Part shown: positions 25,692 through 34,334 of the stretch, piece after piece
Numbering within the stretch: position 1 is the stretch's first letter
Layout: each line of letters begins with the position of its first letter
Source: Nocardioides okcheonensis
Lineage (GTDB): Bacteria; Actinomycetota; Actinomycetes; Propionibacteriales; Nocardioidaceae
Direction of reading: 5' to 3'
Assembly (NCBI RefSeq): GCF_020991065.1
Contig: NZ_CP087710.1
Coordinates: 3,782,001 to 3,846,000 of the forward strand
Length of the DNA: 64,000 nt
The notes under the pieces: generated by a model
Database searches by the model: none
Told to the model about the DNA's origin: nothing
What the model saw: only the letters and a program-made list of their open reading frames with translations
Position numbers and translations under genes: made by a program

Positions 25692-26186
25692 GTGGACGAC
25701 GAGGGGTTCACCGACTGGGCAGCGGGCTGCCAGCAGTCCCTGCTGCGGTCGGCCTACCTGCTCACCGGCGACCTGCACCGTGCGCAGGACCTGGTGCAGG
25801 AGGCGCTCGTCAAGGTCGCGCTGCGCTGGCACCGGCTCCGCGACCAGGACCCCACCTCGTACGCCCGCCGGATCGTCGTGCGCGACAACGTGAGCTGGTG
25901 GAGGCGTCGTCGGGAGACCGTCGGCACCGACGCCGACCTCGCCGTGGGCGACGGAGCGAGCAGCGATCCCGCCGCCGCGCTGGTGGTGCGGCAGGCCCTG
26001 ATGCGGCTCACCGCCGCCCAGCGGGCGGTCGTCGTCCTGAGGCACCTCGACGACCTCTCCGAGCGCGAGACCGCCGAGATCCTCGGCGTCAGCATCGGGA
26101 CGGTCAAGAGCCAGAACGCCGCCGCCCTCGCGCGGCTGCGGACCGGCGCCCCGGAACTGCTCGACCTCACCGGAGGGCACCCATGA
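25692..26186 (+). CDS. ECF sigma factor (SigE-family type)
   Basis: 164 aa, GTG start with GGGGA just upstream. Region 2: LLRSAYLLTGDLHRAQDLVQEALVKV. Region 4: LTAAQRAVVVLRHLDDLSERETAEILGVSIGTVKSQNAAALARL, a full HTH. This is the SigE-like subgroup common in Streptomyces and Nocardioides. Its stop overlaps the start of a single-pass membrane protein (ATGA) that is its likely regulator. Confidence 0.9.
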   Translation: MDDEGFTDWAAGCQQSLLRSAYLLTGDLHRAQDLVQEALVKVALRWHRLRDQDPTSYARRIVVRDNVSWWRRRRETVGTDADLAVGDGASSDPAAALVVRQALMRLTAAQRAVVVLRHLDDLSERETAEILGVSIGTVKSQNAAALARLRTGAPELLDLTGGHP

Positions 26187-27418
26187 ACGAGCTGCACGAC
26201 CTGCTGGCCGGCGCGACCGATCGCGTCGAGAACCCTCGCCTCGAGCACGCGGCGCTCCGGGTCGCGCGGCGTCGGCGCACGCGCCGGCGAGGTGCCGCCG
26301 CGGCGGCGGCCGCGTCCGCCCTGGCCGTGGCGGTCGTCGTCGGCGTCCAGGGCGTGGGTCGCGTCGGCTCGCCCCAGCCGGCCGCCCCCCACGCGCACGG
26401 CGCCCACACCGACCCCACCCCCGCGCCGAGCCCGTCCGTCCGTGACGACGACGTCGCGAAGGTCTGGCCGGAGTGGGATCCCCGCGAGGTCGACCGGCTG
26501 CCGGCCGCACCCGACCGGGTGGCCCCCGCGCTCCCGCGCACGATCGCGCCCCCCGCGTCGTCCCCGCCGCTCGCCGACGCCCCGATCGACGCCGCGGTCG
26601 TCGCGGTGGAGCAGGACGGCGTCGCGCAGGTGCTCGGCAGCGGGGGTGAGTGGCGGACCGTGCCGGTCGCCGGCCGGCACCCCGTCCTCGCGCTCAGCCC
26701 GAGCGGCACCCGGCTGGCGATCTCCTACTACCCCGACGGGGACCCGTCCGGCCACGACTACGGCGTCACGACCTACGACCTCGCCAGCGGCAGTGCTGCG
26801 TACGTCCCCGTCCCGGACGGCTTCGTCCCGCGCGACGACACCGGCTGGTCGTTCCGCGACGACGACACCCTGCTGCTGGTCACCGGCGCCCGGGCGTACG
26901 CCGTCGACGCCGCCTCCGGGGAGACCTCGGAGACGTTCGCCCCGAGCGGGATCGAGTCGACCCTGGACCCCGACGGCGCCTGGCTGACCAGCGCCGACTT
27001 CGACCAGCCCAACGTCCTCACCGACTACGCGGGAGGCGCCCCGCGCGAGGTGAGCATGGACCTCACCGGACGGCTGTCGCGCCTGCAGGCCAACGCGGAC
27101 ACGGTGGTGGGGACGACCTACGACGACCAGCAGTACAGCGTGGTGGTCGCGGACCGCGAGACCCTGACCCCACAGCACCGGTTGCCCGTGCTCGACCCGG
27201 AGGCCAACTACAGCAACTGGGGCCTCAGCACCCTCGCCCTCACCGACGACGGCACCGTCCTGCTGCGCGTGGCGAAGATCGACCGGTCCGGCGGGCACGG
27301 TTCGCGCGTGGTCGCCTGGCGACCCAGCACCGGCGAGCTGTCGGTCGTGAGCACCACCGACCTGACGGTGGAGGCGCTCCTCGTCTACGCCACCGGCGCG
27401 CTCCGCGCGTCCGGCTAG
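26183..27418 (+). CDS. single-pass membrane protein, probable partner of the ECF sigma factor
   Basis: 411 aa. Residues 1-37 are cytosolic and Arg-rich (VARRRRTRRRG). One membrane helix follows (about 38-58). A Pro-rich linker (70-130) then leads to a beta-propeller-like extracellular domain with repeated ALSPSGTRLAISYY-like blades. No HxxxCxxC zinc anti-sigma motif is present. Such sigma-linked membrane proteins are common next to SigE-type factors and are presumed to control them; that role is inferred from the 4-nt overlap. It is convergent with the FAD dehydrogenase (4-nt overlap). Confidence 0.75.
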   Translation: MNELHDLLAGATDRVENPRLEHAALRVARRRRTRRRGAAAAAAASALAVAVVVGVQGVGRVGSPQPAAPHAHGAHTDPTPAPSPSVRDDDVAKVWPEWDPREVDRLPAAPDRVAPALPRTIAPPASSPPLADAPIDAAVVAVEQDGVAQVLGSGGEWRTVPVAGRHPVLALSPSGTRLAISYYPDGDPSGHDYGVTTYDLASGSAAYVPVPDGFVPRDDTGWSFRDDDTLLLVTGARAYAVDAASGETSETFAPSGIESTLDPDGAWLTSADFDQPNVLTDYAGGAPREVSMDLTGRLSRLQANADTVVGTTYDDQQYSVVVADRETLTPQHRLPVLDPEANYSNWGLSTLALTDDGTVLLRVAKIDRSGGHGSRVVAWRPSTGELSVVSTTDLTVEALLVYATGALRASG

Positions 27419-29112
27419 GCCCGGGACCCGCCCAGCGCCCGCCCGACCGCCCGCCCCGAGAAGATGCAGCCGCCGAGAAAGGTGCCCTCGAGCGCGTTGT
27501 AGCCGTGCACCCCGCCGCCGCCGAACCCGGCGACCTCGCCCGCCGCGTACAGCCCCGGGACGGGGGTGCCGTCGGCGGCCAGGCAGCGGCCGTCGAGGTC
27601 GGTCTCCAGGCCGCCGAGGGTCTTGCGGGACAGGATGTTGAGGCGCACGGCGATGAGCGGGCCGTGGGCGGGGTCGAGGATCCGGTGGGGCTTCGCCACC
27701 CGGATCAGCTTGTCGGTGCGGCTGCGGCGGGCGTTGTGGATCGCCATCACCTGCACGTCCTTGCTGAAGTCGTTGGCCACCTCGCGGTCCCGGGCGACGA
27801 TCTCGCGCTCCAGGGACTCGGCGTCGAGCTTCGGCCCCCGCGCCAGCTCGTTCATGCCGGTCACCAGCTCGTCCAGCGAGTCGGCCACGACGAAGTCGAC
27901 GCCGTGCTCCTTGAACGCCTCGACCGGTCCGGGCGCGCCCTTGGCGAGCCGGCTCTGCGCGAGGAACCTGAGGTCCTTGCCGGTGATGTCGGGGTTCTGC
28001 TCCGAGCCCGACAGGGCGAACTCCTTCTCGATGATCGACTGGGTCAGCACGAACCACGAGTAGTCGTGACCGGCGGCGAGGATCTGCTTCATCGCGCCGA
28101 TCGAGTCCGCGCCCGGCACACCGGACATCCCCTCGAGCCGCCTGCCGGTGGCGTCGAACCACATCGACGACGGGCCGGGCAGGATGCGGATCGCGTGGTC
28201 GGGCCAGACCGGGTCCCAGTTGTGGATGCCCTCGACGTAGGCCCACATCCGGTCCTTGTTGACCATCGTCGCGCCGGCCGCCTCCGCGATGCCCTGCATC
28301 CGTCCGTCGACGTGGGCCGGGACGCCGGAGATCAGGTGGTCGGGGGCCGGGCCGACGCGGTCGGTGGGCCAGTTGCGGCGCATCAGCTCGTGGTTGTGGC
28401 CGATGCCGCCGGAGGTCACCACGACGGCGGGGGCACGGAGGTCGAAGTCGCCCACCACGTCGCGGTTCGACCGTACGCCGCGGGCCGCGTCGTCCTCGGC
28501 CAGCACCGCGCCGCGGACGCCGACGACCGCGCCGTCCTCCACCACCAGCTCGTCGGCGCGGTGGCGGAACGCGAAGCGCACCAGCCCGGCCTCCTCGGCG
28601 CGCTGCACCGGCTCGGCGAAGATCCGCACCACCTCGGGGCCGGTGCCCCAGGTGAGGTGGAAGCGCGGCACGGAGTTGCCGTGGCCGAGCGCCCGGCCGT
28701 CCCCGCGCTCGGCCCAGCCGACGAACGGGAGCGAGCGCAGGCCGAGGGCGCGGAGATAGTCGCGCTTCTCCTCGTGGGCGAACCGGACGTACGCCTCGGC
28801 CCACCGCTGCGGCCAGAGGTCCTCGCCGCGGCCGGGGCCGTCGGTGCCGTCGCCGAGCCGGTCGAACTGCGCCGAGCCCTGCCAGTCCTGCCAGGCCAGC
28901 TCGGGGGAGTCCGTGATGCCCATCCGGCGCTGCTCGGGGCTGTCGACGAAGAACAGCCCGCCGAGCGACCACCACGCCTGCCCGCCGAGGTTGGCGCGGT
29001 TCTCCTGGTCGAGCACCAGGACCCGCTTGCCGGCCAGCGCCAGCTCGTGGGTGGCGACGAGGCCGGCCAGCCCGGCGCCGACGACGATCGCGTCGGGGGT
29101 GAAGTCGTTCAT
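27415..29112 (-). CDS. FAD-binding dehydrogenase (KstD/fumarate reductase flavoprotein family)
   Basis: 565 aa. The FAD motif is IVVGAGLAGLVATHELALAG at 9-28. GGIGHNHELMRRNWP and the C-terminal GLYAAGEVAGFGGGGVHGYNALEG are typical of the FAD_binding_2 family. That family includes 3-ketosteroid 1-dehydrogenases and fumarate reductase flavoproteins; this subgroup (like mycobacterial Rv0785) has no proven substrate. The ATG is inside the stop of the upstream TetR gene (ATGA), so TetR control of this enzyme is likely. Confidence 0.87.
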   Translation of the reverse strand: MNDFTPDAIVVGAGLAGLVATHELALAGKRVLVLDQENRANLGGQAWWSLGGLFFVDSPEQRRMGITDSPELAWQDWQGSAQFDRLGDGTDGPGRGEDLWPQRWAEAYVRFAHEEKRDYLRALGLRSLPFVGWAERGDGRALGHGNSVPRFHLTWGTGPEVVRIFAEPVQRAEEAGLVRFAFRHRADELVVEDGAVVGVRGAVLAEDDAARGVRSNRDVVGDFDLRAPAVVVTSGGIGHNHELMRRNWPTDRVGPAPDHLISGVPAHVDGRMQGIAEAAGATMVNKDRMWAYVEGIHNWDPVWPDHAIRILPGPSSMWFDATGRRLEGMSGVPGADSIGAMKQILAAGHDYSWFVLTQSIIEKEFALSGSEQNPDITGKDLRFLAQSRLAKGAPGPVEAFKEHGVDFVVADSLDELVTGMNELARGPKLDAESLEREIVARDREVANDFSKDVQVMAIHNARRSRTDKLIRVAKPHRILDPAHGPLIAVRLNILSRKTLGGLETDLDGRCLAADGTPVPGLYAAGEVAGFGGGGVHGYNALEGTFLGGCIFSGRAVGRALGGSRA

Positions 29113-29735
29113 CGGGTCTCCTGCTCGTAGCGGCTGACGATCATCTCGGCGAGCAGGCGCAGCGCCCGCTCCACCGTGCGGCCCGGTGGTGCCGCGGGGT
29201 CGGGGTCCAGGGCGGAGAAGGCCAGCCCGTCGAGGAAGTTGACGACGATGCTCAGCACCGGGGCGAGGTCGTCGGCCGGCAGCCGGGCGGCCCAGAGGTC
29301 GCCGGCGACGGCGAGCATCCGCTCCTGCAGCGACTCGCGCGCCGGGACCAGCGCGTCGCGGAGGTCGGCGTCGGCGCGGGCGGCCACCAGCAGCTCGCGC
29401 CAGGTCTGGTTGGCGGGGGAGAGCACGGCGGTGCGCAGGTGGGCGAGGACGTCCGTGACCGCGTCGACGCTCGCCACGTCGGAGCCGACCGTCGTGCGGA
29501 ACTCCTCGACGTTGCGCCGCGCGACGTGCTCGGCGGTCGCCACCAGCAGCGCCTGGCGGGTGGGGAAGTGGCGGAACAGCGCGCCCTGGCTGACTCCGGC
29601 GCGCGCGCAGACGGCCGCGGTGGACGTGGCGGCGTACCCGCTCTCGGCCAGGCACGCCGCCGTCGCGTCGAGGAGCGCGGCGATGGTGCCGGCGCGGCGC
29701 TCGGCCTGCGTACGACGGACGGGCGCGGTGGTCAT
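29109..29735 (-). CDS. TetR-family regulator of the FAD dehydrogenase
   Basis: 208 aa. HTH region TSTAAVCARAGVSQGALFRHFPTRQALL. The C-terminal ligand domain has no diagnostic motif. It is first gene of a two-gene operon with the FAD dehydrogenase. GACACT ends 6 nt before the ATG, and a 24-bp palindrome sits immediately upstream, so autorepression is expected. Confidence 0.88.
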   Translation of the reverse strand: MTTAPVRRTQAERRAGTIAALLDATAACLAESGYAATSTAAVCARAGVSQGALFRHFPTRQALLVATAEHVARRNVEEFRTTVGSDVASVDAVTDVLAHLRTAVLSPANQTWRELLVAARADADLRDALVPARESLQERMLAVAGDLWAARLPADDLAPVLSIVVNFLDGLAFSALDPDPAAPPGRTVERALRLLAEMIVSRYEQETR

Positions 29736-29750
29736 GCGCCCAGTGTCACA

Positions 29751-29774
29751 TAGAAAGCGAGTGCTCGCTATCTA
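29751..29774. promoter_or_regulatory. 24-bp palindrome, probable TetR operator
   Basis: The core AGCGAG-TG-CTCGCT (29756-29769) is perfect. Outer TAGA/TCTA arms extend the symmetry to 24 bp with one mismatched pair. It lies 4 nt upstream of the predicted -10 (29742-29747, minus strand) of the TetR-FAD dehydrogenase operon, where bound repressor would block RNA polymerase. Confidence 0.75.
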
Positions 29775-29785
29775 ATGTTTGCCGG

Positions 29786-29840
29786 GGCGGTGTCCCAGCC
29801 ACCTTTTCGGGCAACGGAATGTCGGTGGCACACCGCTCGG
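29786..29840. repeat. long imperfect hairpin element, copy 1 of tandem pair
   Basis: The segment starts CGGTGTCCCAGCCAC and ends GTGGCACACCGCTCGG, folding into a stem of about 20 bp with several mismatches around a TTTTCGGGCAACGG-like loop. It has the same layout as copy 2, 27 nt away. The pair lies between the TetR promoter and the 3' end of the carboxylase alpha gene. Confidence 0.65.
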
Positions 29841-29866
29841 GGGTGCGCCACGGTCAGGTACGCCAC

Positions 29867-29921
29867 GAGCGGTGCCCCAGCCACACTCTCGGACGACGGA
29901 GTGTGGGTGGGACACCGCTCG
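29867..29921. repeat. long hairpin element, copy 2 of tandem pair
   Basis: GAGCGGTGCCCCAGCCACAC pairs with GTGTGGGTGGGACACCGCTC around TCTCGGACGACGGA, giving about 21 bp with two mismatches. It begins 28 nt after the stop of the carboxylase gene on the minus strand. It may act as a 3'-end structure or belong to a REP-like family; other copies in the genome would need a search. Confidence 0.65.
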
Positions 29922-29948
29922 GCGGGGAGAACAGGCGGGCGGCGGACG

Positions 29949-31727
29949 TCAGTCCTTGATCTCGCAGATGACCGCGCCGTTGGTGACGGTGGCGCCGACC
30001 TCGGCCTGGAGGCCGGTGACGGTGCCGGCCTTGTGGGCCTTGAGGGGCTGCTCCATCTTCATCGCCTCCATGACCACGATGACGTCGCCCTCGGCGACGG
30101 TGGCGCCCTCGTCGACCGCGACCTTGACGATGGTGCCCTGCATGGGGGAGGTGACGGCGTCGCCGGAGGCCGCGGCGCCGGCCTTCTTCGCCGAGCGCTT
30201 GCCGGCCTTCTTCGCACCGCCGCCGGCGCCGCCGACCGCCAGTCCGCCGAGCCCGGCCGGGAGGACGACCTCGAGGCGGCGGCCGCCGACCTCGACGGTG
30301 ACCTTCTGCCGCTCGCCGGCCTCCTCGCCCTCGGCGACGTCGCCGGAGTAGGGCTCGAGCTGGTTGTCGAACTCGGTCTCGATCCACTGCGTGTAGACGG
30401 TGAACTCGCCCTCGCCGGACGGGGTCGACGCGCCGACGTAGGCCGGGTCGGAGACCACGGCTCGGTGGAACGGGATCACGGTCGGCATGCCGTCGACGAC
30501 GAACTCGTCGAGGGCGCGGCGCGAGCGCTCGAGCGCCTGGGTGCGGGTGGTGCCGGTGACGATGAGTTTGGCGATGAGGGAGTCGAACGAGCCGGGGACG
30601 GTCTCGCCGTTCTCGTAGCCGCCGTCGAGGCGTACGCCCGGACCCGACGGCGGCGACCACGCCGAGAGGGTGCCGGGTGCGGGCATGAAGTTGCGGCCGC
30701 CGTCCTCGGCGTTGATGCGGAACTCGATGGAGTGGCCGCGGATCTCGGGGTCGTCGTAGCCGAGCTCCTCGCCGGCCGCGATGCGGAACATCTCGCGGAC
30801 CAGGTCGATGCCGGTGACCTCCTCGGAGACGCAGTGCTCGACCTGGAGGCGGGTGTTGACCTCGAGGAACGAGATGGTGCCGTCCTGCGCGACGAGGAAC
30901 TCGCACGTGCCGGCGCCGTGGTAGCCGGCCTCCTTGAGGATCCGCTTGGAGGAGTCGTAGAGCTCGGCGAGCTGGGCGTCGGTGAGGAACGGCGCGGGCG
31001 CCTCCTCGACCAGCTTCTGGTTGCGCCGCTGCAGGGAGCAGTCGCGGGTGGAGACGACGACGACGTTGCCGTGCTGGTCGGCCAGGCACTGGGTCTCGAC
31101 GTGGCGCGGCTTGTCGAGGAACTTCTCGACCAGGCACTCGCCGCGACCGAACGCCGTCACGGCCTCGCGGACCGCGGACTCGTAGGCGTCGGGGATCTCC
31201 TCGAGCGTGCGGGCGACCTTGAGGCCGCGCCCGCCGCCGCCGAAGACGGCCTTGATCGCCACCGGCAGGCCGTTGGCCTTCGCGAACTCGACGACCTCGT
31301 CGGCGTCGGCGACGGGGTCCTTGGTGCCGGGGGCGAGCGGGGCGTTGGCGCGGTCGGCGATGTGCTTGGCCTTCGCCTTGTCGCCCAGCGCCTCGATCGC
31401 GGCGGGCGGAGGGCCGATCCAGACGAGCCCGGCGTCGATGACGGCCTGGGCGAAGTCGGCGTTCTCGGCGAGGAAGCCGTAGCCGGGGTGCACAGAATCA
31501 GCGCCGGAGTCGGTGGCGACCTTGATGATCTTGGCGATGTCGAGGTAGGAGTCGGCCGGCGTCGCGCCGCCGAGGGAGTGGGCCTCGTCGGCGAGCCGCA
31601 CGTGGAGCGCGTCGCGGTCGGGCTCGGCGTAGACCGCCACGGAGCCGATGCCGGCGTCCTTGCAGGCGCGGATGACGCGGACGGCGATCTCGCCGCGGTT
31701 GGCGATGAGGACCTTCTTCAAGCTCAC
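29949..31727 (-). CDS. acetyl-/propionyl-CoA carboxylase alpha subunit (biotin carboxylase + BCCP)
   Basis: 592 aa from GTG 31727. The biotin carboxylase part has [30 protein letters not shown] and [14 protein letters not shown]. An Ala/Lys/Gly-rich hinge (about 500-530) precedes the C-terminal BCCP domain, whose biotinyl Lys is in VMEAMKMEQ. It is the AccA3-type alpha chain that serves acetyl- and propionyl-CoA carboxylases with beta and epsilon subunits such as those at 48233-50206. AGGAG lies upstream of the GTG. It is monocistronic. Confidence 0.93.
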   Translation of the reverse strand: MSLKKVLIANRGEIAVRVIRACKDAGIGSVAVYAEPDRDALHVRLADEAHSLGGATPADSYLDIAKIIKVATDSGADSVHPGYGFLAENADFAQAVIDAGLVWIGPPPAAIEALGDKAKAKHIADRANAPLAPGTKDPVADADEVVEFAKANGLPVAIKAVFGGGGRGLKVARTLEEIPDAYESAVREAVTAFGRGECLVEKFLDKPRHVETQCLADQHGNVVVVSTRDCSLQRRNQKLVEEAPAPFLTDAQLAELYDSSKRILKEAGYHGAGTCEFLVAQDGTISFLEVNTRLQVEHCVSEEVTGIDLVREMFRIAAGEELGYDDPEIRGHSIEFRINAEDGGRNFMPAPGTLSAWSPPSGPGVRLDGGYENGETVPGSFDSLIAKLIVTGTTRTQALERSRRALDEFVVDGMPTVIPFHRAVVSDPAYVGASTPSGEGEFTVYTQWIETEFDNQLEPYSGDVAEGEEAGERQKVTVEVGGRRLEVVLPAGLGGLAVGGAGGGAKKAGKRSAKKAGAAASGDAVTSPMQGTIVKVAVDEGATVAEGDVIVVMEAMKMEQPLKAHKAGTVTGLQAEVGATVTNGAVICEIKD

Positions 31728-31794
31728 GCGGGACTCCTGGCGGTGACACGGGATGGGGCGGCCGGGTGGCCGGGGTGGCGTACCGCTGGGCAGG

Positions 31795-32712
31795 CTACCG
31801 CGACCCGAGCACGGCCCGACCGACAGCATGGTGCAACGGACGTACGACGCGTCCGAAGGCGATGCCGACGGCCAGCGAGGCCCCCAGCGCGAGCCACGGG
31901 TGGCCGGCGTCCTCGAGTGCGGGGTAGACCTGCCAGTGGGTGAGGTAGATGAACAGGCTCGCGCCCGCGAGCACGCCCGCAGCCCGCGCCAGCCGCGCGG
32001 GCACCGGCACGTGCGGCAGCCACAGCATCAGCAGGAAGCCGCCCAGCACGATCGCCTCGCGGTGCGGCTGGCCGAAGAACCCGACGGTCAGCGCGGTCGC
32101 CAGCGCGGACACGAGCAGGCGGCGCCGGGTGCTGTCAGCCCGGGCGCCCGCCCAGCCGAGCGCGAAGAAGAAGGCCACCACGAGCGTGGTGTAGCGCTCG
32201 GTGTGGCCCGCGCGCAGGCCGACCTCGGCGAATCGCGCGAGCGCGGCGAGCGCGAGCACGGCGAGCGCGAAGCGGAACGGGTCGCGCCGCTCGAGGCGGT
32301 GCAGGGCCGGCACGCAGGTGAGCGCGAGCGCGCCGACGGTGAGCCAGACGAGCGACTCGAGGAACCACAGCTGCCACCGGTCGTCCCACTCCGAGGAGCT
32401 CACCAGCTCGCGCACGAAGAACGTGGTGGCCCAGTCATAGCTGCCGAGGACGAGCGCGACGGTCCCGACCCACAGCACCGACGGCACGACCAGCTGCGAC
32501 AGCCCGGCGAGGCCGTGGCGCAGCCGGACGCCGGCGCCACCGGCGGCGGAGAGCTGGAAGCGGGCGAAGTTGAAGCCGGCGAGGGCCAGCAGCAGGTGGG
32601 CGCCGCCCTCGAGGCGGACCAGGTCGACGTGGCTGGCGACCACGAAGAGGATCGCCAGTGCCCGCAGGGCGACCGTCGTGTCGAGGCGGGCCCAGCGCCG
32701 GCGGGAGCGGAC
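31795..32712 (-). pseudogene. acyltransferase_3-type membrane domain, out of frame with the preceding adenylation-carrier gene
   Basis: About 305 residues in a frame different from the upstream A-PCP domains. It starts with RWARLDTTVALRALAILFVVASH, the canonical first helix and catalytic-type His of acyltransferase_3 (OatA/OafA-like) proteins. About ten hydrophobic helices follow, including RWQLWFLESLVWLTVGAL and [11 protein letters not shown]. The right coordinate marks where homology begins. No ATG, GTG or TTG occurs in this frame between about 32890 and the GTG inside the first helix. It therefore looks like the C-terminal domain of the same protein, split by a 1-nt frameshift (mutation, sequencing error or recoding). 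Confidence 0.7.
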
Positions 32713-34334
32713 CCGGCCGCGCCCGCCTCGTCGGCCAGCCGCTGGAGCTCGCCCACGGTGCGGGTGTGCCAGCCGGCCGGGAGGCCGCCGGGGAGGTGGT
32801 CGGCGAGGCGCGTGGCGAGCTCGACGTAGGACAGCGAGTCGCCGCCGAGGGCGACGAACGAGTCGTCGGGGCCGGCGTCCGGGCGGCCCAGCACGCGCGC
32901 GAAGTCGGCCCGTACGTCCCGGGTCGCGCGGTCCGCGGCCGGCCCGCGGGTCGCGGCCTCCTCGGTCGCGGCGAGCCCGAGCAGCGCGGCGCGGTCGACC
33001 TTGCCGCTGGCGGTGAGCGGATCCTCGGCGAGCAGGTGCACGACGACGGCGTGGGCCGGCACGCCGCACTGGTCGGTGACGAGGGTGCGGGCGGCGCCGC
33101 GGTGCCGCCCGTGGCGCAGGAACACGTGCACGGCGCGGTCGGTCGCGACCACCCGGGCGTGGCGGTCGACCTCGGCGGCGAGGTGGCGCTCGACGGCGTC
33201 GAGGTCGAGGCGCAGGCCGAAGACCTTGCCGTAGCGGTTGCGCCGGCCGACGACCTCGAACAGCCCGTCGACCTCGCGCGCGAGGTCCCCGGTGCGCAGG
33301 TCCTCGACCTCGCGGCCGCGGGCCAGGTCGGCGGGGGCGTGCGCGTAGCCGAGCATCACGTTGGGCCCGGAGTAGCAGAGCTCGCCGACCCCGGGGCGCT
33401 CGTCGACCGACTCGTCGAGCCAGAGCCGGCCGCCGGGCACGGCGACGCCGATCGCGCCGGGGTGGTCCTCGGCCAGGTCGGGCGGCAGCCACGCCATCCG
33501 GGCGGTCGCCTCGGTGGCGCCGTACATCACGACGAGGTCCCAGCCGCGCTCGCGGCCGGTGCGGCTCCAGTGGCGTACGGCCTCGGGCGCGAGCCGTCCG
33601 CCCGCCTGGGTGACCTGCCGCAGCGTCGGGAGGTCGCGGTCGGCGAACCCGCTCGCGTCGAGCAGGTCGAAGGTGTGCGGGACGCCGGCGAGGCTGGTGG
33701 CACCGCTGCGGGCGAAGAGGTCCCAGAAGCACTCGTCGACCACGCTCAGGTCGGTCAGCACCACGCTGGCGCCGGCGACGAGGTGGGAGTGCAGGACCGA
33801 GAGGCCGTAGCAGTAGTGCAGCGGGAGCGCGGTGATCGCGCGGTCGTCGGGGCCGAGACGGAGGTAGTCGGCGATCGCGGCGGCGTTGCTGGCGACGTTG
33901 TCGCGCGAGAGCCGCACCAGCTTGGGCGAGCCGGTGGTGCCGGACGTGCTGAGCAGCAGCGCGAGGTCGGGGTGCAGGTCGTGCGCGCTGGTCGCGCGGC
34001 GCACGTCGTCGGGCTCCCCGGACACGCAGACCACGTCGGGGTCGTAGGCCGCGACCACCGCGTCGCGCTGGGCGGGGCGGGCGTCGGGCACGACGAGGGC
34101 GACGTGGCCGTGCTGGAGCGCGGCGAGGTAGGCGACCAGGGCGTCGAGCCGGTTGGCGCCCTCCACCAGCACGAGCCGTCGCGCCGGACCCCAGGCCCGC
34201 GCGCGGTCGGCGACCCGTCGGGCCAGGTCTGCGTGGCTGAGGGTGCGGTCGCCGACGACCACCGCCGGTGCGTTGCCGGCGGGGGCGTGGTCGAGCACCG
34301 GCCGCGCCGACGGCCGGGTGGGCGTGAGCGTCAC
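32400..34334 (-). CDS. adenylation (AMP-binding) + carrier (PCP) protein, N-terminal part of an A-PCP-acyltransferase fusion
   Basis: GTG 34334 overlaps the fbpC stop (GTGA). Adenylation motifs: LLLSTSGTTGSPKLVRLS, YGATEATARMAW, GELCYSGPNVMLGYA, RTGDLAREVDGLFEVVGRRNRYGKVFG and the catalytic-lysine loop LTASGKVDR. The A4 region LPLHYCYGLSVLHSHL lacks the Asp that binds an alpha-amino group, so an acyl or aryl acid is more likely than an amino acid. A carrier domain follows with phosphopantetheine site LGGDSLSYVEL. After about residue 545 the frame no longer encodes recognisable protein; the real continuation is the acyltransferase domain in another frame. The product should load an acid onto the carrier for transfer across or at the membrane. 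Confidence 0.75.
   Translation of the reverse strand: MTLTPTRPSARPVLDHAPAGNAPAVVVGDRTLSHADLARRVADRARAWGPARRLVLVEGANRLDALVAYLAALQHGHVALVVPDARPAQRDAVVAAYDPDVVCVSGEPDDVRRATSAHDLHPDLALLLSTSGTTGSPKLVRLSRDNVASNAAAIADYLRLGPDDRAITALPLHYCYGLSVLHSHLVAGASVVLTDLSVVDECFWDLFARSGATSLAGVPHTFDLLDASGFADRDLPTLRQVTQAGGRLAPEAVRHWSRTGRERGWDLVVMYGATEATARMAWLPPDLAEDHPGAIGVAVPGGRLWLDESVDERPGVGELCYSGPNVMLGYAHAPADLARGREVEDLRTGDLAREVDGLFEVVGRRNRYGKVFGLRLDLDAVERHLAAEVDRHARVVATDRAVHVFLRHGRHRGAARTLVTDQCGVPAHAVVVHLLAEDPLTASGKVDRAALLGLAATEEAATRGPAADRATRDVRADFARVLGRPDAGPDDSFVALGGDSLSYVELATRLADHLPGGLPAGWHTRTVGELQRLADEAGAAGSAPAGAGPASTRRSPCGHWRSSSWSPATSTWSASRAAPTCCWPSPASTSPASSSPPPVAPASGCATASPGCRSWSCRRCCGSGPSRSSSAAMTGPPRSSCASW

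Noticed and set aside
25754..28975. 1073-aa minus-strand frame across the ECF operon and FAD dehydrogenase
   Set aside because: Low-complexity Arg/Gly-rich translation out of frame with the recognised genes.
31795..34334. AMP-binding/acyltransferase as a complete siderophore NRPS
   Set aside because: There is only one A and one PCP domain, no condensation or thioesterase domain, and no siderophore tailoring genes.
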